64,000 bases of DNA from Undibacterium_A arcticum (GCF_042660705.1 NZ_JBHSUQ010000001.1); one strand, 5' to 3'; counted from the first letter of the stretch, positions 50,178-58,813 are shown. The notes: a model not told the origin generated them from the sequence alone. Made by a program: numbers and translations.

Positions 50178-50189
50178 TGCGCAGCTAAT

Positions 50190-50249
50190 ATACTCCAGTG
50201 TTAATCATCTTGATCCGCATATAAGACAGATGAACATCGAATATACTCA
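50190..50249 (-). repeat. Paired GGAGTAT element, copy G
   Basis: On the minus strand TGAGTAT (50249 to 50243) and GGAGTAT (50196 to 50190), starts 53 bp apart, with TATGCGGA centrally (TGCG 30 bp in). Between rnhB and the TrmH-family gene. Confidence 0.8.
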
Positions 50250-50318
50250 CCAGAACGTGCTGAGAATCTGACTGGCACAAGCAACATCGTGCCAACCTCC
50301 CACTGAACAGCCTTGACC

Positions 50319-51104
50319 ATGAAGCATATTACGTCCCGCGACAACCCGCTCTACAAGGAGCTGAAACACTTGGCGACCAGCTCGCAGGCGCGTCGCCAGG
50401 CGGGGCGCACGTTGCTCGATGGGGTTCACCTGTGTCAGGGTTACTTGCAGTATCGCGGTGCGCCGCCGTTGTGTCTGGTTGGCGAAGGCGCCGTGGCGCA
50501 TCCGGAGGTGGCCGATATCCTGGCCCAATGTGGGGCCCCGCCCACCCAAGTCATCGTGCTGCCCGATGCGCTATTTGGCGCGCTGAGTCAAGTTGAACAT
50601 GGGATCGGCCTATTGTTCGTCGTCGATACCCCGCAGCTGGAATTGCCCGCAGCGCTGACGGAGTCGGCGGTGCTGCTCGACAATCTGCAGGATCCGGGCA
50701 ATCTCGGCTCGATCCTGCGCAGCGCGGCGGCGGCAGGCATCAAACAGGTGTTTTGTAGTGCCGGCACCAGCTTCGCGTGGTCGCCCAAAGTGTTGCGGGC
50801 CGGCATGGGCGCGCATTTTGTGCTGACGATTCACGAAAATGTCGATCTGGCGGCCTTGATGCGAGGCGCCAGCGTGCCGGTGCTAGCGACCAGTTCGCAC
50901 GTCGAGCAGACCATTTATCAACTGGATTTACGGCAGCCGGTGGCGTGGCTGTTCGGGCATGAAGGGCAGGGCGTGGCCGACGATTTGTTGGCCCTGGCAC
51001 GGCACAGGGTCATGATTCCCCACCGGGGACCGATGGAATCGTTGAATGTGGCGGCCTGCGCGGCGGTGTGCCTATTCGAGCAGGTCCGCCAGCTGGAAAA
51101 TTGA
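50319..51104 (+). CDS. TrmH/SpoU-family RNA 2'-O-methyltransferase
   Basis: A knotted (SPOUT) SAM-dependent methyltransferase, 261 residues. It has an N-terminal RNA-binding segment (MKHITSRDNPLYKELKHLAT) and the three SpoU motifs: LLDNLQDPGNLGSILRSAAA, PVAWLFGHEGQGVADDLL and IPHRGPMESLNVAACAAVCL, which form the knot and SAM pocket. The target RNA (rRNA or tRNA) is not determined by sequence; the RlmB/TsnR-like form suggests 23S rRNA. Start ATG at 50319 is preferred over TTG at 50313. Bracketed by repeat copies G and H. Confidence 0.9.
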   Translation: MKHITSRDNPLYKELKHLATSSQARRQAGRTLLDGVHLCQGYLQYRGAPPLCLVGEGAVAHPEVADILAQCGAPPTQVIVLPDALFGALSQVEHGIGLLFVVDTPQLELPAALTESAVLLDNLQDPGNLGSILRSAAAAGIKQVFCSAGTSFAWSPKVLRAGMGAHFVLTIHENVDLAALMRGASVPVLATSSHVEQTIYQLDLRQPVAWLFGHEGQGVADDLLALARHRVMIPHRGPMESLNVAACAAVCLFEQVRQLEN

Positions 51105-51115
51105 TCATTGCGTTA

Positions 51116-51175
51116 ATACTCCAGTCATACTTGGATGTATTCGCACGTAATATATAAGGTTATTGCCTATACTGG
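51116..51175 (-). repeat. Paired GGAGTAT element, copy H
   Basis: On the minus strand CCAGTAT (51175 to 51169) and GGAGTAT (51122 to 51116), starts 53 bp apart, with CGTGCGA centrally (TGCG 30 bp in). It lies between the convergent TrmH-family gene and ppsR, 11 bp after the former. Confidence 0.8.
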
Positions 51176-51200
51176 CGGCAAATAACGAAATGCGCGGCAA

Positions 51201-52046
51201 TCAGGATTTAATTTCCTGCAATATCGTCGTTGCGATTTCCTCGATCGACTTGGCAGTCGACGACAGCCAGCGGATCCCTTCGCGTCGCATCATGAGTTCC
51301 GCCTCATTCACTTCATAACGGCAATTCGCGATTGACGCATATTTGCTGCCTGGCATGCGCTCGTTGCGGATTTCTGACAGGCGCTCGGCGGTAATGCTGA
51401 GGCCGAAAATCTTTGATTTGAACAGCGGTAGCGCCGACGGCAGTTTTCCGCGCTCGAAATCTTCCGGAATCAACGGGTAATTCGCGGTTTTCAGTCCGTA
51501 TTGCATCGCCAGATACAGGCTGGTCGGTGTCTTGCCAGAGCGCGACACGCCGACCAGGATCACGTCGGCGGTCGACAGGCTCTTGTGCGACTGGCCGTCA
51601 TCGTGCGCCAACGAAAAATTAATCGCCTCGATCCGGTTCTTATATTCCTCACTATCGACGACATTGTGGCTGCGGCCGATCGTATGCGTCGATTTCACCC
51701 CCAGTTCCTGCTCCAGCGGATCGACGAAGGTCTTGATCAGGTCCATGTGCATGCCGTTCGATTGCCGGATGATGCTCGACAAATCGTGCTTGACCAGCGT
51801 CGAAAACACGATTGGGCGCTTGCCGTCGTTGGTGTAGGCCTCGTTGATCTTGCGCGCCGCGTCGTGCGCCTTGTCGATGCTATCGATGAATGGCAGACGG
51901 ATCTGCCGGAAGCGCAGCTCAAACTGGGTCAGCACCGAATGGCCGAAGGTCTCGGCAGTAATGCCGGTGCCATCGGACACAAAAAACACGGTGCGCGCGG
52001 CGCTGCTGGCGATATTGGAAGGCGGGATGGTATGGTCTGGCATCAT
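51201..52046 (-). CDS. ppsR: PEP synthetase regulatory protein (bifunctional kinase/pyrophosphorylase)
   Basis: DUF299 family. It inactivates PEP synthase by ADP-dependent phosphorylation of a Thr and reactivates it by phosphorolysis. The 281-residue protein has VFFVSDGTGITAETFGHSVL near the start, the P-loop VGVSRSGKTPTSLYLAMQYG (about residues 157-176), and GLSITAERLSEIRNERMPGS near the end. It diverges from its target gene ppsA, as in many proteobacteria. The start can be 52046 or one codon later (MMPDH). Confidence 0.95.
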   Translation of the reverse strand: MMPDHTIPPSNIASSAARTVFFVSDGTGITAETFGHSVLTQFELRFRQIRLPFIDSIDKAHDAARKINEAYTNDGKRPIVFSTLVKHDLSSIIRQSNGMHMDLIKTFVDPLEQELGVKSTHTIGRSHNVVDSEEYKNRIEAINFSLAHDDGQSHKSLSTADVILVGVSRSGKTPTSLYLAMQYGLKTANYPLIPEDFERGKLPSALPLFKSKIFGLSITAERLSEIRNERMPGSKYASIANCRYEVNEAELMMRREGIRWLSSTAKSIEEIATTILQEIKS

Positions 52047-52091
52047 GGTATCGTTCGGTGAATTGGCGCCGCGGTGCTTGACCGCACGTTA

Positions 52092-52188
52092 TTCCATTTT
52101 CAATCAAACCTGCACTTTGTTGTCGGCTGTTGCCTTACTAAAGTAAGGACTGCGAGCCGCCGCGTTCAGCGTTGATTTGAAAATGGAA
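52092..52188. mobile_element. 97-bp near-palindromic element flanked by TTA between ppsR and ppsA
   Basis: TTCCATTTTCAATCAA at the left is matched by TTGATTTGAAAATGGAA at the right (one inserted T). TTA lies directly outside each end (52089-52091 and 52189-52191), consistent with a 3-bp target duplication. CCTTACT-AA-AGTAAGG sits at 52133-52148, exactly at the centre of the outer arms. The region between is weakly complementary too. Either a palindromic MITE or a large regulatory palindrome; no ORF of its own. Confidence 0.6.
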
Positions 52189-52344
52189 TTAAATCGCGCC
52201 AAAAGTTGGTATTGTGCACTGCCAAATTCGGGCGCGACCTGTAAAATGTCGCCCAATGGCTGGATCGCGGCACTGCAACAGAAGAATAACAAAAGCAGGG
52301 TGACGGCGCGCATAAAGATTTCTTATCATTAAAAAGAGGTTGTT

Positions 52345-54774
52345 ATGTCTCACGCAGCAAATATTGGAGGCAGTGCCGGCGCTAGGTATGTCGCGTCGTT
52401 CGAAGAGTTACGGATGACCGATGTCGATTCGGTCGGTGGCAAGAATGCGTCGCTGGGCGAAATGATCAGCCAACTGGCGGGTGCGGGCGTGCGGGTTCCA
52501 GGCGGTTTTGCGACCACCGCGCAAGCGTTCCGCGATTTTCTGTCGTACAGCGCTGAGGGCGGCAAGCCGCTGGCGGCCCGCATCGCCGACCGTCTGGCGA
52601 ACCTGAACATCGACGACGTGCGCGCGCTGGCGCAGGCGGGTTCCGAAATTCGCCAATGGATCGTGGAAACACCGTTCCAGCCGCGCCTCGAAAAAGAAAT
52701 TGGTGAATTTTATCAACGGCTTGTCGCTGACTCTTCGAGTGAAATGTCGTTTGCGGTGCGCTCCTCGGCAACCGCCGAAGACTTGCCAGATGCCTCCTTC
52801 GCCGGCCAGCAGGAGACCTTTCTGAACGTGGTCGGCATCGACAACGTGCTGGACGCGATGAAGCATGTGTTTGCATCACTGTATAACGACCGCGCCATTT
52901 CCTACCGCGTCCACAAGGGCTTTACCCACGCCGACGTCGCGCTGTCGGCCGGCGTGCAACGGATGGTGCGATCCGACCTCGGCGCGGCCGGCGTCATGTT
53001 TACGCTCGATACCGAATCCGGCTTCACGGACGTGGTGTTTATCACGTCGAGCTACGGACTGGGCGAAACGGTGGTACAGGGCGCGGTCAATCCGGACGAA
53101 TTCTATGTCCACAAGCCGATGCTGGAAATGGGCAAGTCGCCCGTCATTCGGCGCAATATCGGCTCCAAACTGATCAAGATGGAATTCACCGGTGAGACCA
53201 AGGCCGGTCATTCGGTCAAGACCGTCGACGTGCCGATCGAGCTGCGCAATCGCTATTCGCTGAATGACGCCGAAGTGGTCGAACTGGCCAAGTACGCCGT
53301 CATCATCGAGAAGCATTACCAACGCCCGATGGATATCGAGTGGGGCAAGGACGGGCGTGACGGCCAGCTGTACATCCTGCAGGCACGGCCAGAAACCGTC
53401 AAATCGCAGCAGAAAGCGACCGACGTGCAGCAGCGCTTCAAGCTCAAAGGCAGCGGCACGGTACTCACTTCCGGCCGCGCCATCGGCCAAAAGATCGGTG
53501 CCGGTCCGGTGCGCGTGATACGCGACGCATCCGAGATGGAAAGGGTGCAGCCGGGCGACGTACTGGTAGCCGACATGACCGACCCGAACTGGGAGCCGGT
53601 GATGAAGCGGGCCTCGGCGATCGTCACCAACCGGGGCGGCCGCACCTGCCACGCCGCGATCATCGCGCGCGAGCTGGGTGTGCCTGCGGTGGTCGGCTGT
53701 GGCGACGCCACCGACATCCTGAAGGACGGCACGCTGGTGACCGTGTCGTGCGCCGAAGGCGACGAGGGCCGGATCTACGACGGCTTGCTGGAAACCGAGG
53801 TGAGTGAAGTGGCGCGCGGCGAATTACCGAAGCTGCCATTGAAGATCATGATGAACGTCGGCAATCCACAACTGGCATTTGACTTCCAGTCGATTCCGAA
53901 CGCCGGCGTCGGACTGGCGCGGCTTGAATTCATTATCAACAACAACATCGGCGTCCATCCGAAAGCGATTCTCGAATACCCGAACATCGACGCCGACCTC
54001 AAGAAAGCGGTCGAATCCGTGGCGCGCGGCCATGCGTCGCCAAAAGCGTTCTACGTCGACAAGCTGGCGGAAGGGATCGCCACTATCGCCGCCGCATTCT
54101 GGCCCAAGCCGGTGATCGTTCGCCTGTCCGACTTCAAGTCGAACGAATACAAGAAGCTGATCGGGGGTTCGCGTTATGAACCGGATGAAGAAAACCCGAT
54201 GCTCGGCTTCCGCGGTGCGGCACGCTACCTGGCCAAGGATTTCGCTGAATCGTTCGAGATGGAATGTCTGGCGATGAAACGGGTGCGCAACGAGATGGGC
54301 CTGACCAATGTCGAGATCATGGTGCCGTTCGTGCGGACGCTGGGGCAAGCCGACAAGGTCGTCAAACTGCTGGGCAAGAACGGTCTGGTGCGGGGCGAAA
54401 ACGGCCTGCGCCTGATCATGATGTGCGAGGTCCCTTCCAATGCGATTCTGGCCGAGGAATTCCTCGAACACTTCGACGGTTTCTCGATCGGTTCCAACGA
54501 TCTGACCCAGTTGACGCTGGGTCTGGATCGCGATTCCGGGATGGAATTGCTGGCCGCCGATTTCGACGAGCGTGATCCGGCGGTGCGGGCGCTGCTGTCG
54601 CGCGCGATTGCCGCCTGTCTGGCGCAGGGCAAATACATCGGCATCTGCGGCCAGGGCCCGTCCGACCATCCCGATTTTGCCGAATGGTTGATGAAGGAAG
54701 GCATCGCATCGATCTCGCTCAATCCGGATTCAGTGATCGACACTTGGACCAAGCTGGCGCAGTCGGTTGCCTGA
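52345..54774 (+). CDS. ppsA: Phosphoenolpyruvate synthase
   Basis: Converts pyruvate, ATP and water into PEP, AMP and phosphate for gluconeogenesis. The 809-residue protein has the pyruvate/PEP-binding N-terminal nucleotide domain (SVGGKNASLGEMISQLAGAG; FAVRSSATAEDLPDASFAGQ), the phosphohistidine domain with NRGGRTCHAAIIARELGVPA (His near 430; the PpsR target Thr is the TCH threonine), and the C-terminal PEP-binding barrel with NEMGLTNVEIMVPFVRTLGQ and FSIGSNDLTQLTLGLDRDSG. Intact in frame. Reversible control by the divergent ppsR is established for the family. Confidence 0.97.
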   Translation: MSHAANIGGSAGARYVASFEELRMTDVDSVGGKNASLGEMISQLAGAGVRVPGGFATTAQAFRDFLSYSAEGGKPLAARIADRLANLNIDDVRALAQAGSEIRQWIVETPFQPRLEKEIGEFYQRLVADSSSEMSFAVRSSATAEDLPDASFAGQQETFLNVVGIDNVLDAMKHVFASLYNDRAISYRVHKGFTHADVALSAGVQRMVRSDLGAAGVMFTLDTESGFTDVVFITSSYGLGETVVQGAVNPDEFYVHKPMLEMGKSPVIRRNIGSKLIKMEFTGETKAGHSVKTVDVPIELRNRYSLNDAEVVELAKYAVIIEKHYQRPMDIEWGKDGRDGQLYILQARPETVKSQQKATDVQQRFKLKGSGTVLTSGRAIGQKIGAGPVRVIRDASEMERVQPGDVLVADMTDPNWEPVMKRASAIVTNRGGRTCHAAIIARELGVPAVVGCGDATDILKDGTLVTVSCAEGDEGRIYDGLLETEVSEVARGELPKLPLKIMMNVGNPQLAFDFQSIPNAGVGLARLEFIINNNIGVHPKAILEYPNIDADLKKAVESVARGHASPKAFYVDKLAEGIATIAAAFWPKPVIVRLSDFKSNEYKKLIGGSRYEPDEENPMLGFRGAARYLAKDFAESFEMECLAMKRVRNEMGLTNVEIMVPFVRTLGQADKVVKLLGKNGLVRGENGLRLIMMCEVPSNAILAEEFLEHFDGFSIGSNDLTQLTLGLDRDSGMELLAADFDERDPAVRALLSRAIAACLAQGKYIGICGQGPSDHPDFAEWLMKEGIASISLNPDSVIDTWTKLAQSVA

Positions 54775-54905
54775 CACCGATCTAATCAGCCTCCGCCCGT
54801 GCCCGGGTGAACACGAAATCACTATGGCACGGCCGGTTGCGGGATGAAGATGCAACTAGTAACTATTCAGCCCGCAGCGACCGATAATTTAGCAATCCCA
54901 ACCAG

Positions 54906-54995
54906 CCGTTCATCCTGAGTCGCCCATCGGGCATATCGAAGGCTGCCCAGCCTTCGATATGCCCCTTCGATACGCTTCACTACCAGGGCGAACGG
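54906..54995. repeat. REP-like palindromic element with a perfect 17-bp hairpin
   Basis: The outer arms CCGTTCATCCTGAG and the reverse of CAGGGCGAACGG resemble the widespread interspersed palindrome of the type CCGTTCATCCTGAG. Inside, GGGCATATCGAAGGCTG (54929-54945) and CAGCCTTCGATATGCCC (54948-54964) form a perfect 17-bp stem with a two-base loop. The remaining 54775-54905 holds no gene I can support. Confidence 0.65.
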
Positions 54996-55059
54996 TATTT
55001 TATTACCATCATTCAAACCGTCATAGCGGGATGAACAGCCACATGAAGATTTTTTATTG

Positions 55060-55119
55060 GGAGTATGTTGATAGTGCGGTGTATTTGTAGCGGAGTTGAA
55101 TACCACTCTGGTGGAGTAT
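55060..55119 (+). repeat. Paired GGAGTAT element, copy I
   Basis: GGAGTAT at 55060-55066 and 55113-55119, starts 53 bp apart, with GTAGCGGA centrally (GCG 30 bp in, one base short of the usual place). Its first 13 bases (GGAGTATGTTGAT) equal those of copy A. Confidence 0.8.
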
Positions 55120-55172
55120 ATTAAATTTCGATCCGCCTAACGTTGAAATGATGGAAATATCATCGCTTTCAA

Positions 55173-55200
55173 TTGACCCAATTGCAATTTGCGCTACACT
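55173..55200 (+). promoter_or_regulatory. Candidate sigma-70 promoter upstream of a possible small RNA
   Basis: TTGACC at 55173-55178, a 16-bp spacer, TACACT at 55195-55200. It points toward the terminator at 55254-55288. The boxes are close to consensus, but no expression evidence is available. Confidence 0.4.
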
Positions 55201-55206
55201 TAGCTT

Positions 55207-55290
55207 ACCGGCAACTTCAGAAATATAATATTTATACCCCCGCACCCTGTAGCAAACCCTCGCAGCTTTCAAGCCGGCGGGGGTTTTTGC
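55207..55290 (+). ncRNA. Possible small RNA between ppsA and nfeD
   Basis: A promoter-like sequence at 55173-55200 would start a transcript near 55207 that ends about 82 nt later at a strong Rho-independent terminator, with no plausible ORF on that strand. It could equally be a premature-termination leader of the nfeD operon, which begins 80 bp further on. A function is not suggested by the sequence. Confidence 0.3.
55254..55288 (+). terminator. Rho-independent terminator upstream of nfeD
   Basis: AAACCCTCGC (55254-55263) pairs with GCGGGGGTTT (55277-55286, one G-T pair) around a 13-nt loop and runs into five T. It lies 80 bp before a gene on the same strand, so it would end transcripts arriving from the ppsA side. 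Confidence 0.75.
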
Positions 55291-55367
55291 TTTTGTAATA
55301 GTAGTTGTCAAGGTTCAGTGGCGATGGTGGCGATCGAAGAGTGTCGACCAGCAGATAAGGGAATCGT

Positions 55368-55791
55368 ATGCAGGATTGGATAATGTGGTTTGTATGGGCC
55401 GGCTGTTTGGTGATTGCCGAATTATTCACTGGCACCTTCTACCTGTTGATGATCAGTATCGGACTGGCGGCCGGTGGTTTGGCGGCCTTGCTCGGCGTCG
55501 GTTCATCGAGTCAGATGGTGACGGCCGGGGTGGTCAGCGTGATCGCGATTCTGGCACTGCGGCGGACCAAATTTGCCCTTCCGTCGCAAACCGATGCGAG
55601 CAGCGATCCCAACGTCAACATGGATGTCGGGCAAAGTCACGGTCGACAACTGGAATGTCGACGACACCGCGCGCGTGATGTACCGCGGCGCGCAATGGGA
55701 CGTCGATCTGGCCGCAGGCGAACGGCCGGTGCCTGGCGTTTATATCATCAAGGAAGTGCAGGGCAGTCGGCTGATCGTGCGGCGCGCCTGA
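55368..55791 (+). CDS. NfeD-family membrane protein, one frame break
   Basis: A short NfeD protein (about 141 residues) with two or three membrane helices at the N-terminus (WIMWFVWAGCLVIAELFTGT, AAGGLAALLGV, GVVSVIAILALRRTK) and a soluble OB-fold C-terminus (VTVDNWNVDDTARVMYRGAQ, AGERPVPGVYIIKEVQGSRL). The frame breaks at AAA 55633-55635 (NMDVGQ then VTVDNW), one base extra or two missing. NfeD proteins work with an SPFH partner in membrane quality control; the next gene is that partner. Confidence 0.88.
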
Positions 55792-55857
55792 AGCGATGTG
55801 AACTGAAGTAAGCTTAATCGGGCGCACGCCAACAATACCAACATCATCGGGCTCACT

Positions 55858-56793
55858 ATGGAAGACGCTATGTTCAGTTTCGGAAACGTCACTTTCATCC
55901 TTTTTATCCTCGCGCTGGTCTTCGTATTCAAGACCATCAACGTGGTACCGCAGCAGCACGCCTGGGTGGTCGAGCGTCTCGGCAAATTTCACGCGGTATT
56001 GGGGCCAGGTCTGAATATCGTGGTGCCGTTCGTCGACCGCATCGCCTACAAGCATGTGCTCAAGGAAATCCCGCTGGACGTGCCGCCGCAGGTCTGCATC
56101 ACCAAGGACAATACCCAGTTACAGGTCGACGGCATCCTGTATTTCCAGATTACCGACGCGATGCGCGCATCGTACGGTTCGTCCAATTACATCGCCGCGA
56201 TTACCCAACTGGCGCAAACCACCTTGCGCTCGGTGATCGGCAAGATGGAACTCGACAAGACTTTCGAAGAGCGCGACCACATCAATACCAGCATCGTCAA
56301 TGCGATCGACGAATCGGCCGCCAACTGGGGTGTCAAAGTATTGCGCTACGAAATCAAGGATCTGACGCCACCGAAGGAAATCCTGCATGCGATGCAGGCC
56401 CAAATCACCGCTGAACGTGAAAAGCGCGCGCTGATCGCAGCATCGGAGGGTCGCAAGCAGGAGCAGATCAATATCGCCACCGGTGAACGTGAGGCATCGA
56501 TTGCCAAGTCAGAAGGTGAAAAGCAGGCCTCGATCAACCGTGCCGTGGGGCAGGCGGCCGCGATCGTGTCGATCGCCGAGGCGACCGCCAATGCGCTGCG
56601 CATGACGGCGGCCGCGATTCGGGAGCCGGGCGGCTCCGATGCGGTCAACCTGAAAGTGGCGGAGCAGTATGTCGGCGCATTCGCGAATCTGGCCAAGACC
56701 AATAATTCGATCATCGTGCCGGCCAATCTGGGCGACATGAGCGGCCTGATCGCGACGGCGATGCAGGTAGTGAAGTCGCAGCAAAAAGCCTGA
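55858..56793 (+). CDS. SPFH-domain (stomatin/QmcA-like) membrane protein
   Basis: A 311-residue protein with one N-terminal membrane helix (VTFILFILALVFVFKTINVV), then the SPFH domain: VPQQHAWVVERLGKFHAVLG, PGLNIVVPFVDRIAYKHVLK, ITKDNTQLQVDGILYFQITD, TTLRSVIGKMELDKTFEERD and WGVKVLRYEIKDLTPPKEIL. A long Ala/Glu-rich coiled coil follows. It forms large oligomeric membrane platforms and pairs with NfeD, as encoded upstream. An ATG at 55870 (MFSFGN) is an alternative start. Confidence 0.92.
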   Translation: MEDAMFSFGNVTFILFILALVFVFKTINVVPQQHAWVVERLGKFHAVLGPGLNIVVPFVDRIAYKHVLKEIPLDVPPQVCITKDNTQLQVDGILYFQITDAMRASYGSSNYIAAITQLAQTTLRSVIGKMELDKTFEERDHINTSIVNAIDESAANWGVKVLRYEIKDLTPPKEILHAMQAQITAEREKRALIAASEGRKQEQINIATGEREASIAKSEGEKQASINRAVGQAAAIVSIAEATANALRMTAAAIREPGGSDAVNLKVAEQYVGAFANLAKTNNSIIVPANLGDMSGLIATAMQVVKSQQKA

Positions 56794-56858
56794 TTATTGG
56801 CCAGCGCCTGGTTCCGCCTCGGGGGGCAAGAATCCGGGGCCAGTCAAACCACGGCCGG

Positions 56859-57307
56859 CTAGCGGCGGTGCTGCTTCATTGCCGACTGCACCTCGCGCTG
56901 GCTGTCACGATCTTTCTCGGTGGCGCGCTTGTCGTGCTGCTTCTTCCCCTTTGCCAGGCCGATTTCGCACTTGATGCGGCCCTTCAGGAAGTGCAGATTG
57001 ATCGGCACCAGCGTATAACCGGAGCGCTCGACCTTGCCGATCAATTTGCTGATCTCGGCCGCGTGCAGCAATAATTTGCGGGTGCGGACCGCTTCCGGAT
57101 GAATGTGGGTCGATGCGGTTGGCAGCGCGCTGATATGGGCGCCGAACAGGAAAATTTCCCCTTTGCGCACAATCACATAGGCTTCCTTCAATTGCACCCG
57201 ACCGTCGCGGATCGCCTTGACCTCCCAGCCTTCCAGCATGATGCCGGCTTCGAAGCGGTCCTCGATGAAGTAGTCGTGAAACGCTTTCTATTGTCAACAA
57301 TGGTCAT
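56859..57307 (-). CDS. smpB: SsrA-binding protein SmpB, one frame break
   Basis: Binds tmRNA for rescue of stalled ribosomes. After repair it reads MTIVDNRK then AFHDYFIEDRFEAGIMLEGW, EVKAIRDGRVQLKEAYVIVR, GEIFLFGAHISALPTASTHI and YTLVPINLHFLKGRIKCEIG, ending in the basic tail GKKQHDKRATEKDRDSQREV. The break is at 57283-57288 (one base missing). About 149 residues, normal size. No tmRNA gene is adjacent in the window. Diverges from ratA, a usual neighbour. Confidence 0.94.
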
Positions 57308-57372
57308 GGGGTGGCGAATCTCTGGCGGTCGGTTAAACTAGCAAGCTGCGATTTTATCAAACGGTTCATTCA

Positions 57373-57804
57373 ATGGCAGTAGTGCATAAATCAGTATTTC
57401 TCGGATATAGCGCAGAACAGATGTTTGCACTGGTCGACAAGGTCGAGGATTATCCCAAATTTTTGCCATGGTGCGGTAGTGTCGACGTCAAGCAGCGCGA
57501 AGAAAACAAGCTGATTGCGACGCTGGCGATCAATTATCACGGCGTCAAGCAGAGTTTTACCACCGAAAACACCAATCTGCCACCAACCTCGATGACCATG
57601 CGATTGATTGAGGGACCATTCAAGCACCTGGATGGCACCTGGACGTTCAAGCCGCTGCGGGAAGATGCCTGCAAAATCGAGTTCGACCTGCACTATGAAT
57701 TCTCCAACCGATTGCTGGAGCAGATCATCGGCCCGGTATTCGGCATGATTGCCAACAGTTTCGTCGACTCGTTCTGCAAGCGCGCGGAGACCGTCTATGG
57801 CTGA
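57373..57804 (+). CDS. ratA: RatA/coenzyme Q-binding START-domain protein
   Basis: A 143-residue SRPBCC (START-like) protein: MAVVHKSVFLGYSAEQMFAL, KVEDYPKFLPWCGSVDVKQR, TTENTNLPPTSMTMRLIEGP, FKHLDGTWTFKPL and IGPVFGMIANSFVDSFCKRA. The family includes the E. coli RatA toxin, which blocks 70S formation, and Coq10-like ubiquinone-binding proteins; the molecular role of this copy is unresolved. It overlaps rnfH by eight bases, the conserved ratA-rnfH pair, opposite smpB. Confidence 0.9.
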   Translation: MAVVHKSVFLGYSAEQMFALVDKVEDYPKFLPWCGSVDVKQREENKLIATLAINYHGVKQSFTTENTNLPPTSMTMRLIEGPFKHLDGTWTFKPLREDACKIEFDLHYEFSNRLLEQIIGPVFGMIANSFVDSFCKRAETVYG

Positions 57805-58120
57805 CACCATTCCCGACGCCGATACGCCTGCAACCATTAGGGTGCAGGTGTGTTATGCGACACCGCAACGGCAGATATTGCGCGACTTGATCGTCGCCCA
57901 AGGATGCACATTGCAGCAGGCGATCGTGGACAGCGGTGTGTTGCTGGATGCGCCGGAAATCGACCTGTCCAATTGCCGGGTCGGCATCTATAACAAGCTG
58001 AAAACGCTCGATACCGTGCTGCGCGAGCATGACCGGGTTGAAATTTACCGGCCCCTGATCGTCGATCCCAAACAATCCCGACGAAAACGCGCAGAGAAGG
58101 CCAGCACTAAAATCGGCTGA
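57797..58120 (+). CDS. rnfH: RnfH-family ubiquitin-like protein
   Basis: A small protein with a beta-grasp fold, 107 residues: IRVQVCYATPQRQILRDLIV, CTLQQAIVDSGVLLDAPEID, LSNCRVGIYNKLKTLDTVLR and EHDRVEIYRPLIVDPKQSRR, then a basic tail. The PLIVDPK motif is diagnostic. Its function is not established; it is regularly encoded after ratA and near smpB. ATG at 57797 lies inside the end of ratA. Confidence 0.92.
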   Translation: MADTIPDADTPATIRVQVCYATPQRQILRDLIVAQGCTLQQAIVDSGVLLDAPEIDLSNCRVGIYNKLKTLDTVLREHDRVEIYRPLIVDPKQSRRKRAEKASTKIG

Positions 58121-58168
58121 TTTCGCGGCTAACCGTAATCGCAAAGTGGCCGACGCTGGCCGCCCCTG

Positions 58169-58680
58169 CTATTTGCAGGCAACCAGATATTGCTTGTTCC
58201 CCTGCGATTCCTTGGCACGCAGTTCATCGGTCATCGCGATGCGCTCACCGTTCTGGTCTACCTGCCCAATCCGCACTCCCGAATCCAGCGCCTGCTGGTA
58301 ATCGCGGGCACGTTCGCAATTTTTTGCCTTGTCTGCCTTATCTTTGGCTTCCGCAGCCGTTTCTTGTCCTTGTCGGCCTGCTCGATTTTACGTTTCATGA
58401 AATCGGCATTCTTTTCGGCGATGTTCGGTGCCGCGTTGGCAGCGCCATTATCCTCTCCAGTCGCTGCCGCTCCACCAGTGGAATACGCGGGACGCGACGA
58501 CAGTCCGGGGGCCTTCAGAATACGTTTGCCTGGCACTGATGCCGGCGGCGGCACGTCCGAGTACTGTTTGACGCCCTTGTCATCCAGCCAGACATATTGC
58601 GCCAGAGCCACACTCGCCAAACTCAGCGCGAGCAGTGCTGTTGCTGCCATGGCGGTCTTTTTCAATAAAACTTGTTTCAT
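58169..58680 (-). CDS. DUF4124 domain-containing periplasmic protein, one frame break
   Basis: A signal peptide (LLKKTAMAATALLALSLASVALAQ) is followed by the DUF4124 domain YVWLDDKGVKQYSDVPPP, a low-complexity linker (APGLSSRPAYSTGGAAATGE) and a helical Lys-rich stretch. With one base added at TTT 58360-58362 the tail becomes AAEAKDKADKAKNCERARDY and EGERIAMTDEL-like sequence ending QYLVACK at 58169, typical of Burkholderiales members. Without repair an unrelated tail is read. The domain's function is unknown. Start ATG at 58680 has AAGGATGAC before it; 58686 is an alternative. Confidence 0.82.
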
Positions 58681-58807
58681 TGTCATCCTTATCCAGTCGT
58701 GAGGCGCCGCCTCAGATTTCGCCACGCTTTGTCCGCCATGTCAATGAATTCGCAGGTTTATCCGTCATTTAGTCGTGCACGGAAACGACGTTTTTCATTT
58801 ATATCTG

Positions 58808-58813
58808 TATAAT
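58808..58813 (+). promoter_or_regulatory. Candidate -10 box of guaB
   Basis: TATAAT at 58808-58813, 27 bp before the guaB ATG, preceded by TG. No good -35 box lies 16-18 bp upstream (ACGACG), so it would depend on an activator or on other contacts. Confidence 0.4.

Noticed and set aside
52104..52313. Minus-strand ORF of 69 codons with a hydrophobic start between ppsR and ppsA
   Set aside because: It runs across most of the near-palindromic element at 52092-52188 and has no family features; the hydrophobic start alone is not enough.
55054..55311. Minus-strand ORF of 85 codons upstream of nfeD
   Set aside because: It overlaps the terminator hairpin, the promoter-like sequence and repeat copy I, and would start with TTG without a ribosome site.
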